From Atopobium sp. oral taxon 810 str. F0209 (GTDB taxonomy: Bacteria; Actinomycetota; Coriobacteriia; Coriobacteriales; Atopobiaceae): DNA of 39,685 nt. The notes under the pieces were generated by a model that was given only the letters and a program-made list of their open reading frames with translations, ran no database searches and was not told the DNA's origin. The stretch is from contig NZ_KE952966.1 of the NCBI RefSeq assembly GCF_000466405.1, positions 70,659 through 110,343 on the forward strand, given 5' to 3'. Of the stretch, positions 8,719 to 16,698 are shown piece by piece. How positions within the stretch are numbered: the stretch's first letter is position 1; the number at the start of each line of letters is the position of its first letter. Both the position numbers and the translations under genes were made by a program.

Positions 8719-9174
8719 ATGAAAATCTCCTCACTATATCGGTTCCGTCACGCAATATACGAGGCGGAGCCAAAATCAGTAGCCTCTACTTTTAGCAAGC
8801 TAAAACCGCTATGTTGGACTCGATAGGCTGACTTTGCCTGTTCTACCTTGGATTAGATAGAGCAGAATTACTCTTTTTCTGAGGTGAGGTTTACGGGGAA
8901 ATGCGCAGATACGGGTCAACATACATATGGCGGGGGCGGGCTTGAAAATGCTCACACAAGCATCTTTCCCACGGAAACTTCTTCGATATGCAACAAGGGT
9001 GAGATATAGAAACGTGCTAGGTATGTTTGCTGCTACCACAACCTATATGCTGCCATCGATCTATCGGTAGTGTTGTTATTAGCTGCTTTTTTCTTTCAAA
9101 CAAATTGATCCATGGAAAATTACATCTCGAAGCTATTTCTTAGCCTATACCTTGAAGGAAAATAATCATTCACA
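8719..9174. other. Gene-free stretch left of the repeat element
   Basis: About 450 bases upstream of the zinc-ribbon gene. The only reading frame of note (76 codons on the minus strand, 8809-9039) has no ribosome site or recognisable sequence. The 5' part must contain the zinc-ribbon gene promoter, but no clear hexamers were identified. Confidence 0.5.
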
Positions 9175-9406
9175 GACCCCTCCTCGCTCTGAGGGCCGAT
9201 ATGCGCCATTTAGGGTCGTTGTTGGATAAGATATTTATATTTGAAATGCAGACCTAGGCCGTCTACCAGCGAATTTGTTAAAACCAAAAGATGCGGCAAA
9301 ACACGGGAAAACAGCCGCCTTCCAAAACAGCTCTTCTACCAGCAGGAATGCTGCAACACAAATTTCAGCAAATGGCGCAGATCGGCCCTCAGAGCGAAGA
9401 GGGGTC
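9175..9406. mobile_element. 232-bp MITE-like element with 37-bp terminal inverted repeats (copy B)
   Basis: The left arm (9175-9211, beginning GACCCCTCCTCGCTCTGAGG) and right arm (9370-9406) are inverted copies identical at 35 of 37 positions. The 158-base interior is AT-rich on the left and contains TCTACCAG twice. The copy at 39463-39685 has the same arms and a similar interior, including the shared block AAAACACGGGAAAA. No transposase frame fits inside. No convincing target-site duplication is visible. It resembles a non-autonomous element mobilised from elsewhere; a conserved structured RNA or protein-binding repeat is the alternative. Confidence 0.75.
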
Positions 9407-9681
9407 AAACGGTAGGTTATTTTGGCTGTTTGGGGATATCTAGGGGGCACAATGCAAGACTGCGCACGCGGATCCGCAGTTTCCGATGCCCCCATACCCC
9501 AGTACTCCGATGCGAGGTTTTCATATAGCGCCTTCATATGAGCATTTTCATATTGAGCCGCGTATTTTTAAAAAAATATCGAAAATGAGAATTCTTGCGG
9601 GTAAAAGCATTTCCGCTTACCGAATGTACGCTTGACCTGATACCATATTCAAGCTCGCTAACCGCGTGTAATGGAGGCTGT
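9407..9681. other. Gene-free stretch upstream of the phosphate transport genes
   Basis: 275 bases. A palindrome GCGGATCCGC sits inside an imperfect hairpin ACTGCG/CGCAGT near 9462-9484. The promoter of the DUF47-PiT operon should lie here, but no hexamer pair is convincing. Confidence 0.4.
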
Positions 9682-10305
9682 ATGAGCCGAGTGAAGCATC
9701 ACGAGGACATTTTTTATCGTCTGATTGATGATTTTGGTACCAACGTTGTTGCTGCCGCAGACCTGTATAAAGACATCATTTACAATTTCTCACCCGAAAA
9801 TGGACGTGTGCAGGAGTTCCGTGATATGGAGCATACCTGCGACGCATGTGTACGTGCCATTATGGTTGAGCTTGCGCAGTCCTTTATCACGCCGTTTGAT
9901 CGTGAGGATATCGCAGCATTGGCGCACAAAATGGACGATATTGTTGACTCCATGTACGGGGTTGTTCAGCGTCTAACAATTTTTCATGTTGATGAAGTAC
10001 GCCCTAGTGCTCGGGATTTGGCAGACATTACAGTGAACTGCACCCACGAGCTCAAAATTTTGTTTGAGCATTTACCTAATTTCAAAAAAGACAAAGTGGT
10101 TCGTGAGCAAACCGAAAAGATTAAGCTTCTTGAGGATGACGGTGACGACACCTATCACATTGCCCTTGGACATCTCTATGACGGTGGTATTGATACTGTT
10201 GATGTTATTAAGTGGAATAAACTCTATGACACCATGGAAGCAGCTATTGATGCCTGCGAGGAATGCGCCTATGTAGTTGATGGCGTAGTTATAAAGAACG
10301 CATAG
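9682..10305 (+). CDS. DUF47 (PhoU-like) accessory protein of the PiT transporter
   Basis: 207 all-helical residues of the DUF47/TIGR00153 family, distant relatives of PhoU. The family hallmarks of conserved acidic residues in paired helices are visible (HKMDDIVDSMYGV; later KWNKLYDTMEAAIDACEECA). ATG 9682 is chosen because GGAGG lies five bases upstream; the frame is open further upstream without a ribosome site. The gene is three bases from the PiT permease gene. DUF47-PiT pairs are common in bacteria, and the accessory protein is thought to modulate the low-affinity phosphate transporter. Soluble and cytoplasmic. Confidence 0.9.
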   Translation: MSRVKHHEDIFYRLIDDFGTNVVAAADLYKDIIYNFSPENGRVQEFRDMEHTCDACVRAIMVELAQSFITPFDREDIAALAHKMDDIVDSMYGVVQRLTIFHVDEVRPSARDLADITVNCTHELKILFEHLPNFKKDKVVREQTEKIKLLEDDGDDTYHIALGHLYDGGIDTVDVIKWNKLYDTMEAAIDACEECAYVVDGVVIKNA

Positions 10306-10308
10306 CCT

Positions 10309-11301
10309 ATGTTTAGTCCACTCCTCATAGCTGTCCTGATTGCTGCGACAACTTTTGAACTCATCAACGGCTTTCACGATACAGCAAATGCTATTGCAAC
10401 GACGGTCTATACCCGAGCTCTTACACCTACTCTGGCTATTGGCATGTCGGCTGCAATGAATTTTATCGGCGCTCTTACAAATGATTCGGTTGCGTTGACG
10501 GTCGCACATGGCTTGGTGAGTACAGACCTGCATCTTTATGCAATTCTTGCAGCGTTGATTGGCTCTATTGCCTGGGACTTGTTTACGTGGTGGCGTGGTA
10601 TTCCATCAAGTTCTTCTCATGCACTCATTGGTAGTTTGATTGGTGCCACGATAGTGTTTTCGGGTTCACTTAGAACCGTTGAGTGGGGAAACGTTCTTGG
10701 CAAGGTTGTTATCCCTCTTTTTACTTCCCCGCTCATAGGTATGCTCATTGGTTTTTCAGTGATGCATCTGGTGTTTGAGCTTTTTGCGGAGTGGCCTCAT
10801 GCCAAGGCAAACGGTCTGTTTCATAAGGCGCAGATTTGCTCGTCGGCGTTTATGGCATATTCGCATGGTTGCAACGACGCCCAAAAAACGATGGGTATTA
10901 TCACCCTTGCACTGATTGCCAGCGGCCTGCAGCCTGCGGGTTCTGATGTGCAGCTTTGGGTCAAGATTTTCTGTGCAGCGACAATGGCGGTGGGTACCGC
11001 TGTAGGTGGTCAGCGTGTTATGAAGACGGTTGGCCAAGGCGTGACCAAGCTTGAGCCTGTGATGGGTTTTGTGTCCGAGACTTCCTCAGCTATTGCCATC
11101 CAAATCATGACGGCGCTTGGTGCCCCCGTGTCAACAACGCAGGTTATTACGACCTCCATCATGGGTGCAGGTTCTGCTCGTAGTATTAAGAAGGTTCGTT
11201 GGGGTACCGCGCGTTCCATTATTGGCGCATGGATACTGACGCTGCCTGCAACCATCGCTCTCGGCGGCGTTTTTGCATTTGTTGTAGGGATGTTCCTTTA
11301 A
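10309..11301 (+). CDS. pit: PiT-family inorganic phosphate transporter
   Basis: 330 residues with about ten hydrophobic segments. Both PiT signature repeats are present: ELINGFHDTANAIAT at residues 17-31 and YSHGCNDAQKTMG in the second half. The length suits short bacterial PiT proteins. These carry metal-phosphate coupled to protons across the cytoplasmic membrane. The gene follows its DUF47 partner by three bases and is followed after a single base by a response regulator gene, so the three appear co-transcribed. Confidence 0.9.
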   Translation: MFSPLLIAVLIAATTFELINGFHDTANAIATTVYTRALTPTLAIGMSAAMNFIGALTNDSVALTVAHGLVSTDLHLYAILAALIGSIAWDLFTWWRGIPSSSSHALIGSLIGATIVFSGSLRTVEWGNVLGKVVIPLFTSPLIGMLIGFSVMHLVFELFAEWPHAKANGLFHKAQICSSAFMAYSHGCNDAQKTMGIITLALIASGLQPAGSDVQLWVKIFCAATMAVGTAVGGQRVMKTVGQGVTKLEPVMGFVSETSSAIAIQIMTALGAPVSTTQVITTSIMGAGSARSIKKVRWGTARSIIGAWILTLPATIALGGVFAFVVGMFL

Positions 11302-11302
11302 T

Positions 11303-11971
11303 ATGGCGCGCATTTTTGTTATAGAGGATGACGAAGCAGTTCGTACTCAACTTGCAATCCTTTTGCAAAATGTAGGGCACGAAGTCATTGAACCGTCGTC
11401 ATTCAGTCATCTTGCAACAGAAGTTATTAGGTCTAATCCGCATCTAGTTTTGCTTGATCTTGGCTTGCCAGGTACTGATGGTCAGTATGTAGCGCGCGAA
11501 TTGCGTCAGCGTTCTGATATCCCCATTGTGGTTCTTACCAGTCGTGCAAGCGAACTTGATGAGCTTATGAGCCTTTCTTTGGGTGCAGATGACTTTATTG
11601 CAAAGCCCTACAATGGGCAGGTTTTGCTTGCCCATATTGACGCGATACTTCGCCGTACTCAGTCTGCTATGGAAGTAGGACGTAGCATAAGCTGGAAAAA
11701 CCTCACACTAGATGTGTTGCGTTCTACCGCAAGTCATGAAGGCAAAAGCGTTGAACTTACCAAAAATGAATTGCGCATTCTTGAATTGTTGATGCGTGGT
11801 GAAGGTGCGGTTATATCGCGCGAAGAACTCATGGAAGCACTGTGGGACTCCGATAGCTTTGTCGATGACAATACTCTCACGGTCAATATGAATCGCCTGC
11901 GTCAGACTCTAGGGCGAATTGGGGTAAATAATTACATCACTACTCATCGCGGGCGAGGATATTCTGCATGA
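11303..11971 (+). CDS. OmpR-family response regulator, BceR-like, partner kinase lost
   Basis: 222 residues. The receiver domain has ED at 8-9, D52 in LLDLGLPGTDG, T79 and K101 in IAKP. The winged helix ends in YITTHRGRGYSA. The size and style resemble BceR/GraR-type regulators of peptide-antibiotic detoxification modules. It starts one base after the PiT stop and ends in an ATGA overlap with a kinase start. That kinase is truncated after about 45 codons (see 11968), so this regulator appears orphaned. It may be inert, phosphorylated by another kinase, or in decay; its own reading frame is intact. Confidence 0.85.
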   Translation: MARIFVIEDDEAVRTQLAILLQNVGHEVIEPSSFSHLATEVIRSNPHLVLLDLGLPGTDGQYVARELRQRSDIPIVVLTSRASELDELMSLSLGADDFIAKPYNGQVLLAHIDAILRRTQSAMEVGRSISWKNLTLDVLRSTASHEGKSVELTKNELRILELLMRGEGAVISREELMEALWDSDSFVDDNTLTVNMNRLRQTLGRIGVNNYITTHRGRGYSA

Positions 11972-12165
11972 GTCCCCTTGATTATCTGCGTGCCCACCTC
12001 GCAAGTACAATTGCCTCACTTGCTGCATCGGCGTTGCCTTTTTTGTTATTACAGCAGATGGGTCTTGAGCATGACCCAGCCTTGCTCATTTCTCTTTGTA
12101 CTTGGCTGTGGATTGGTGGGAGTTGCCTATTATCGTCTGTTGACTTGGGGCTTTCCTGGTTTTAA
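11968..12165 (+). pseudogene. N-terminal fragment of a Bce-type sensor histidine kinase
   Basis: Starts with ATGA overlap on the regulator stop, as kinase genes of such pairs do. The first 40-48 residues (MSPLDYLRAHLASTIASLAA...) form the start and first membrane helix of a small BceS-like sensor. The frame then runs into permease DNA read in the wrong frame and stops at 12165. No dimerisation or ATPase domain is present. The junction with the permease remnant lies at roughly 12095-12125. Confidence 0.7.
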
Positions 12166-13564
12166 TTCTGGAGCAAATCCCTTGCAGTTTATTGTGACTA
12201 CCGTGATGGTCATCGTGGGTACGGTTTTGGTATTCTTTGGTCTCGCTACGGTGGTTACCTTATTGCTTCGTAGGTCAAAGCGTTATTGGCGCGATCTTAA
12301 TGCCTTTACGATGCGACAGGTAGACTCTCAGATTAATTCGGCCTGCATGTCAATGGCGGTGGTTTCTCTGGTGCTGTTTTTGGCAATTACTTCAGTGACA
12401 GGTGGTATGAGTATATGTTCAGCGCTCAATGAGATGGCACGTATTTCTTCACCGTTTAGCGCCTCAATTAAAGTGATATATACTCCCGATGCGACAAAGG
12501 TACTAGATATCCAGCAGATTGCTGCAGATGAAGGAGCAGATCTTGCATCTGTAGGTGCTACTAGTTTGTCAACGCTGTACCGCACTGACAAACTAGTAAG
12601 TGAGCACACCTCAGTTCATCTTTCTGATATTGGGGATAAGCTTGGGATTGAGTTACCCGATGCATTTAAGTATGCCAATGCCAATACGCTGGGTATGTTT
12701 ACAATGAGCCTGAGTGATTACAATTCGACTCGTGAGATTTTGGGTATGCCAAAAATTCAACTCGCAGATGATGAGTATGCAATTAGCTGTACCCTCAGCG
12801 GTATTGAGCAGTTTTACAAAGAGATGCTGAGGAAGGGTTATGACCTTGAGGTAGGAGGACGCAAGCTTCATGCATCCAAGTTTGGCTTGATAAGTGATCC
12901 TTCGGCTGCTATCGAGAATTCTTCCATTGCAATAAATCCCGGTACGCTTATTCTTCCCGATGATGTAATAGAGACAGGGACGCCTTATGAGACTGTGTTG
13001 AATCTTGCTTATACCCAGCCAACAAAGCAGGCAAATGTTTCAGTTAAAAAGGCGATTGGAATCCTAGAGCAGTTCCAAGCTGGCAAGGGCAAGGCAAATC
13101 ATGTAGTTCAGGTAATGAGTCTCACGGCAACCGAAGCGGCGCAAAATGGAAATACACTATCTGGCCTAATTAGTTATTTGGCGGTATATATCGGATTTGT
13201 ACTCGTAGTAAGCTGCGCTACTATCCTTGCAATTCAACAGCTTTCATCTTCTGCTGACTCCGCTCCCCGCTATCGCACTTTGGCAGAGCTTGGTTGTCCA
13301 GATAGGCTCCTACGTCGCTCGCTTGCTACTCAGATTGGTGTGTCATTTATTTTGCCTTTGCTAGTAGCTTTGGCTCACTCACTATGTGCGCTCAAAGTTG
13401 TGCTTAAGTTGATTGAATCTTTTGGCTTTGTAAATTTAGCTTCAAGTTCCACCTTGGTACTCGTGATATTTGTGGTGGTATACGGTGGTTATTTGCTGGT
13501 GACCTATGCCTGTTCGCGCGGATTGATGCTTACAGCTATTGCTGAAGGCAGGCATGCACTATAG
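12105..13564 (+). pseudogene. C-terminal two thirds of a BceB-type (FtsX-like) ABC permease
   Basis: About 485 codons, one frame away from the kinase fragment. The sequence begins in a membrane helix (VLGCGLVGVAYYRLLTWG), then helix-pair and NAFTMRQVDSQIN, a large extracellular domain of about 220 residues (roughly 12450-13100), and a final FtsX domain with three helices. This is the layout of BceB permeases after their first FtsX domain; the first 150-200 residues are missing. The partner ATPase gene (bceA-like) is absent. No ribosome site in the right frame was found, so it is probably not translated efficiently. The end at 13564 looks natural and is followed by a terminator. Confidence 0.72.
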
Positions 13565-13600
13565 TTTTTAGTGTGGAGATATCGCAAGTAAATATGTATC

Positions 13601-13632
13601 AAAAGGGCCGGTCATCCCGACTGACCCTTTTT
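13601..13632. terminator. Rho-independent terminator, probably bidirectional
   Basis: Arms AAAAGGGCCGGTC and GACTGACCCTTTTT form a 12-13 bp stem with one mismatch and a GU pair, with T on the right and A on the left. It lies between the convergent permease remnant and the DegV gene. Confidence 0.8.
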
Positions 13633-13683
13633 ACATAAGAAGTGACTTAGCTTATGGAGCAAAACGAAATCGGAGGTAAAATG

Positions 13684-14583
13684 TTAGGCAGTAATAATCT
13701 CTGGCATCGTTGAAGCAAGTTTGGTAGCAAGAGACTCTTGGCATTCGTAGGCTAATCCCACTGCAGGACCTACGTGCACGCCAATTACAGGACTTGCTGG
13801 CGTTACCATGACCTCTTTTCCGATGATAGGCTCGATACACTCCGTTGCCCATGTCTGTGCAATGTCTTTGGCGCCGATGTAATGGACGGCGACGTTTGCC
13901 AATCCCTTTTCATGGATATCGTGCTTGAAGGTGTCAACAATCTTTTGTAGAGCTTTCTTTTGAGTTCGCACCTTCGCATAGGTTGTTGCGATACCGTCTT
14001 GTACAGTGAGGATGGGGGAGATACGAAGCACGTTACCTAGAAGTGCCGAAGCCCTTCCGATACGTCCGCCTTTTTCTAAAAACCTCAGGGATTCTGGTAC
14101 AAACAAAAATCTTGTTGACAAAATACTTCTTTTTGCAGCTTTGACACAATCCATCAGGCTGCCACCTGCATCTCTACAGGCGCATGCAGAAATAACAGGC
14201 CAACCCAATTCCATGCAGTTAGTCATACTATCGATGAGCGCATAGTTAAATGATGGATGTCTTTCGGATATCTCCCGCGCAGCTCTTATCACGCTTTCCA
14301 AAACTCCGGACATCTTATTGCTAATGAAGATACCCAAGACCTCTTTTCCCTCTATGGCAGCCTGCTCAAGTGCAGTTTCTACAGCGAGCGCAGAAGGTTG
14401 GCTTGAGGTGGGTATATCGTCAATCATCTCGTATATTTCAGAATAAAAGGCATCGAGATCCATTTCGCCTTCGCTGTAGCTAGTACCACCATGGTTGACC
14501 ATTAGGTTAAGTAAGCAAATATCTAGCTTTTCCCTTAAAGCTTTGGGGATCGAAGACGTAGAGTCGGTGATGATGCGTATCAT
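13684..14583 (-). CDS. DegV-family fatty-acid-binding protein (FakB-like)
   Basis: 299 residues starting MIRIITDSTSSIP, the hallmark of DegV proteins, followed by TSSQPSA near 100, which belongs to the fatty-acid pocket. The LRFLEKGGRIGRASALLG segment in the middle is also typical. DegV/FakB proteins carry an acyl chain to the FakA kinase for phosphorylation and use in phospholipids. ATG 14583 follows GAGAGG by about ten bases; in-frame starts further upstream lack the conserved beginning. It is divergent from ABC pair 1. No FakA gene is nearby. Confidence 0.88.
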   Translation of the reverse strand: MIRIITDSTSSIPKALREKLDICLLNLMVNHGGTSYSEGEMDLDAFYSEIYEMIDDIPTSSQPSALAVETALEQAAIEGKEVLGIFISNKMSGVLESVIRAAREISERHPSFNYALIDSMTNCMELGWPVISACACRDAGGSLMDCVKAAKRSILSTRFLFVPESLRFLEKGGRIGRASALLGNVLRISPILTVQDGIATTYAKVRTQKKALQKIVDTFKHDIHEKGLANVAVHYIGAKDIAQTWATECIEPIIGKEVMVTPASPVIGVHVGPAVGLAYECQESLATKLASTMPEIITA

Positions 14584-14792
14584 GGGCTTAAAACCTCTCG
14601 TATCTATAACACGGCAGGCTCTGTTGTTGCAGCCCATTTTGATACTGAGAGATTTTAGATTCAAGCTCTTTTTTGCTTTGTTTGTTAGGGCGAAACGTAA
14701 GTGTTTTACCTGCACCGCTGGGATAAAACCTTCCTCTTCAATTCGTTTTAGAAATTCAGCGTTCTTATTTCATATTTAAGTTTTATAAGTTA

Positions 14793-14838
14793 GTGACAGA
14801 TTACTTTAGTGAGATTATAGTTAGCCATATATAACTAT
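14793..14838 (+). promoter_or_regulatory. Promoter of ABC pair 1 with inverted repeat on the -10
   Basis: A -35 GTGACA (14793-14798), a 17-base spacer and a -10 TATAGT (14816-14821) make a near-consensus promoter. An inverted repeat ATAGTTA (14817-14823) / TAACTAT (14832-14838) overlaps the -10 and the likely start site. This is a good position for a repressor; alternatively it is an RNA hairpin at the 5' end. Confidence 0.6.
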
Positions 14839-14874
14839 TGTTCTCTATGGTAAGTCCGAGGAAGAGAGGTGGCT

Positions 14875-16695
14875 ATGGCTGAAAAGGCAGCAAGAAAAGC
14901 TGCAGCTCAGCAGCAAAACAAAAGCATTGCTCTTATGTTCAAATATGCAGGTAAGTATCGTTTTCTTACCTATCTAGGTGTGCTTTGCTCTGTATTAGCT
15001 ATGGTATTGGGATTTGTCCCATATATCTGCATTTGGCTTGTTGCGCGTGACCTTATTGCAGTTGCTCCCAACTGGGCTGAGGCAACTCAGTTAGCTCATT
15101 ATGGTTGGATAGCCTGTGCTGCAGCAATTGGCGGTATTTTGTTGTACTTTATTGCATTAATGTGCACACATGTGGCAGCGTTTCGTACCGCCTCTAACCT
15201 ACGTAAAGCTAGCGCAAAGCGATTGATGCAGCTGCCTTTGGGTTACTTTGACACTCATGCATCAGGAGAAATTCGCCGTATCATTGACGGCTCAGTGGGA
15301 TTGACTGAAGCATTTTTGGCACATCAACTTCCTGATGTAGGTGGTACCGCTGCATTGTTTATTGGCATGCTTATCTTACTTTTTGTCTTTGATTGGCGCA
15401 TGGGATTGGCATGTTTGTTGGACGCTGTGATTTCTATTGCCTGCGTTGGCATGATGATGGCGGGCGAGGGCATGAACTATATGAATGAATATCAAGCAGC
15501 CCTTGACCGTATGAATAAGGCGGCTACGGAATATGTTCGAGGCATTCCTGTTATCAAAGTTTTTCAGCAGACCATCTATAGTTTCAAAGCCTTCCATGAG
15601 GCTATCGAAGCATATAGCGATATTGCTCAGCGTTATGCAATCAATCTTTGCCGTGTGCCCCAAGCACTCAATCTCACTTTTGTTGATGGCATAGTAGCGC
15701 TGCTTGTACCAGTCGTTTTGATTTTGGCCCCAGGGGCAAAAGATCTGCCGCACTTTTTGGCCGACTTTGCCTTTTATGCTATTTTCTCTGCAGTAGTCTC
15801 GACTGCTCTCCAACGCCTTATGTTTGCGGCGAATTTTACCTTGCAGGCAAATAATGCAATGGAACGCATTTCAGCTGTACTCGAGGCTCCTGTGTTACGT
15901 GATGCAGTGGTGACCGAGCATCCATCAGATTCCTCCATTAGTTTTGAGCATGTGAGCTTTCGTTATGAGAACACCGAAGTTGATGCACTGAATGATTTGA
16001 GTTTTGCCATACCTGCGGGATCAACTGTTGCCTTGGTGGGTCCTTCGGGTGGAGGCAAGACAACCGCCGCATCGCTTGTCCCACGCTTTTGGGACGTATC
16101 CGCAGGAAGAGTGCTGGTTGGCGGTGTGGATGTACGCAATATTGCCCAAAGCGAATTGATGAACCAAGTTGCTTTTGTCTTCCAAAATGATCGCCTATTT
16201 AAAGGCAGTATTCTTGAGAATGTTCGAGCTGCCCGTCCTGAGGCTAGTCGTGAAGAAGCGCTTGACGCTTTGCGTGCAGCTCAGTGTGATGACATCTTGC
16301 TCAAAATGCCAAATGGCGTTGATGAACTTATTGGTCCTGGTGGTACCTATCTCTCTGGTGGTGAAGCCCAACGCATAGCACTTGCGCGTGCAATTCTCAA
16401 AAACTCACCCATTGTGGTGCTTGATGAGGCAACCGCTTTTGCAGATCCAGAAAACGAAGCACTTATCCAAAAGGCTCTCGCACGTCTTGCTAAGGATCGT
16501 ACGGTTTTGATGGTGGCACACCGTCTTACTACCATACGCAATGCTGATCAGATTGTGGTACTTGATGGTGGCAAACTTGTTGAAAGCGGCAGTCACGATG
16601 ATTTGCTTGCTGCAAATGGGCGTTATGCACGTATGTGGGCAGATTATCAACAATCCATTGATTGGAAGATTTACTCCACTGGAAAGGAGGCATAA
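14875..16695 (+). CDS. ABC exporter half-transporter (membrane plus ATPase), pair 1 subunit A
   Basis: 606 residues. Six membrane helices (about 20-310) contain the usual DTHASGEIRR coupling region. The ATPase domain has Walker A GPSGGGKTT (389-397), signature LSGGE (493-497), Walker B ending in D517-E518 and switch H549. The D-loop reads AFADPE rather than the common ALD. ATG 14875 is chosen with AGAGGTGG before it; GTG 14869 is possible. Three bases separate it from subunit B, so the two form a heterodimer. The style resembles IrtAB/YbtPQ siderophore transporters as well as drug exporters; substrate unknown. Confidence 0.85.
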   Translation: MAEKAARKAAAQQQNKSIALMFKYAGKYRFLTYLGVLCSVLAMVLGFVPYICIWLVARDLIAVAPNWAEATQLAHYGWIACAAAIGGILLYFIALMCTHVAAFRTASNLRKASAKRLMQLPLGYFDTHASGEIRRIIDGSVGLTEAFLAHQLPDVGGTAALFIGMLILLFVFDWRMGLACLLDAVISIACVGMMMAGEGMNYMNEYQAALDRMNKAATEYVRGIPVIKVFQQTIYSFKAFHEAIEAYSDIAQRYAINLCRVPQALNLTFVDGIVALLVPVVLILAPGAKDLPHFLADFAFYAIFSAVVSTALQRLMFAANFTLQANNAMERISAVLEAPVLRDAVVTEHPSDSSISFEHVSFRYENTEVDALNDLSFAIPAGSTVALVGPSGGGKTTAASLVPRFWDVSAGRVLVGGVDVRNIAQSELMNQVAFVFQNDRLFKGSILENVRAARPEASREEALDALRAAQCDDILLKMPNGVDELIGPGGTYLSGGEAQRIALARAILKNSPIVVLDEATAFADPENEALIQKALARLAKDRTVLMVAHRLTTIRNADQIVVLDGGKLVESGSHDDLLAANGRYARMWADYQQSIDWKIYSTGKEA

Positions 16696-16698
16696 AAG

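Noticed and set aside
8809-9039. 76-codon minus-strand frame
   Set aside because: No ribosome site, odd composition and no recognised sequence; treated as chance.
9462-9484. Hairpin with GCGGATCCGC as a riboswitch or terminator
   Set aside because: Short imperfect stem with no U tract and too far from the gene start to assign.
9235-9537. 100-codon minus-strand frame over repeat copy B
   Set aside because: The corresponding stretch of copy C contains stops, so the reading frame is not conserved.
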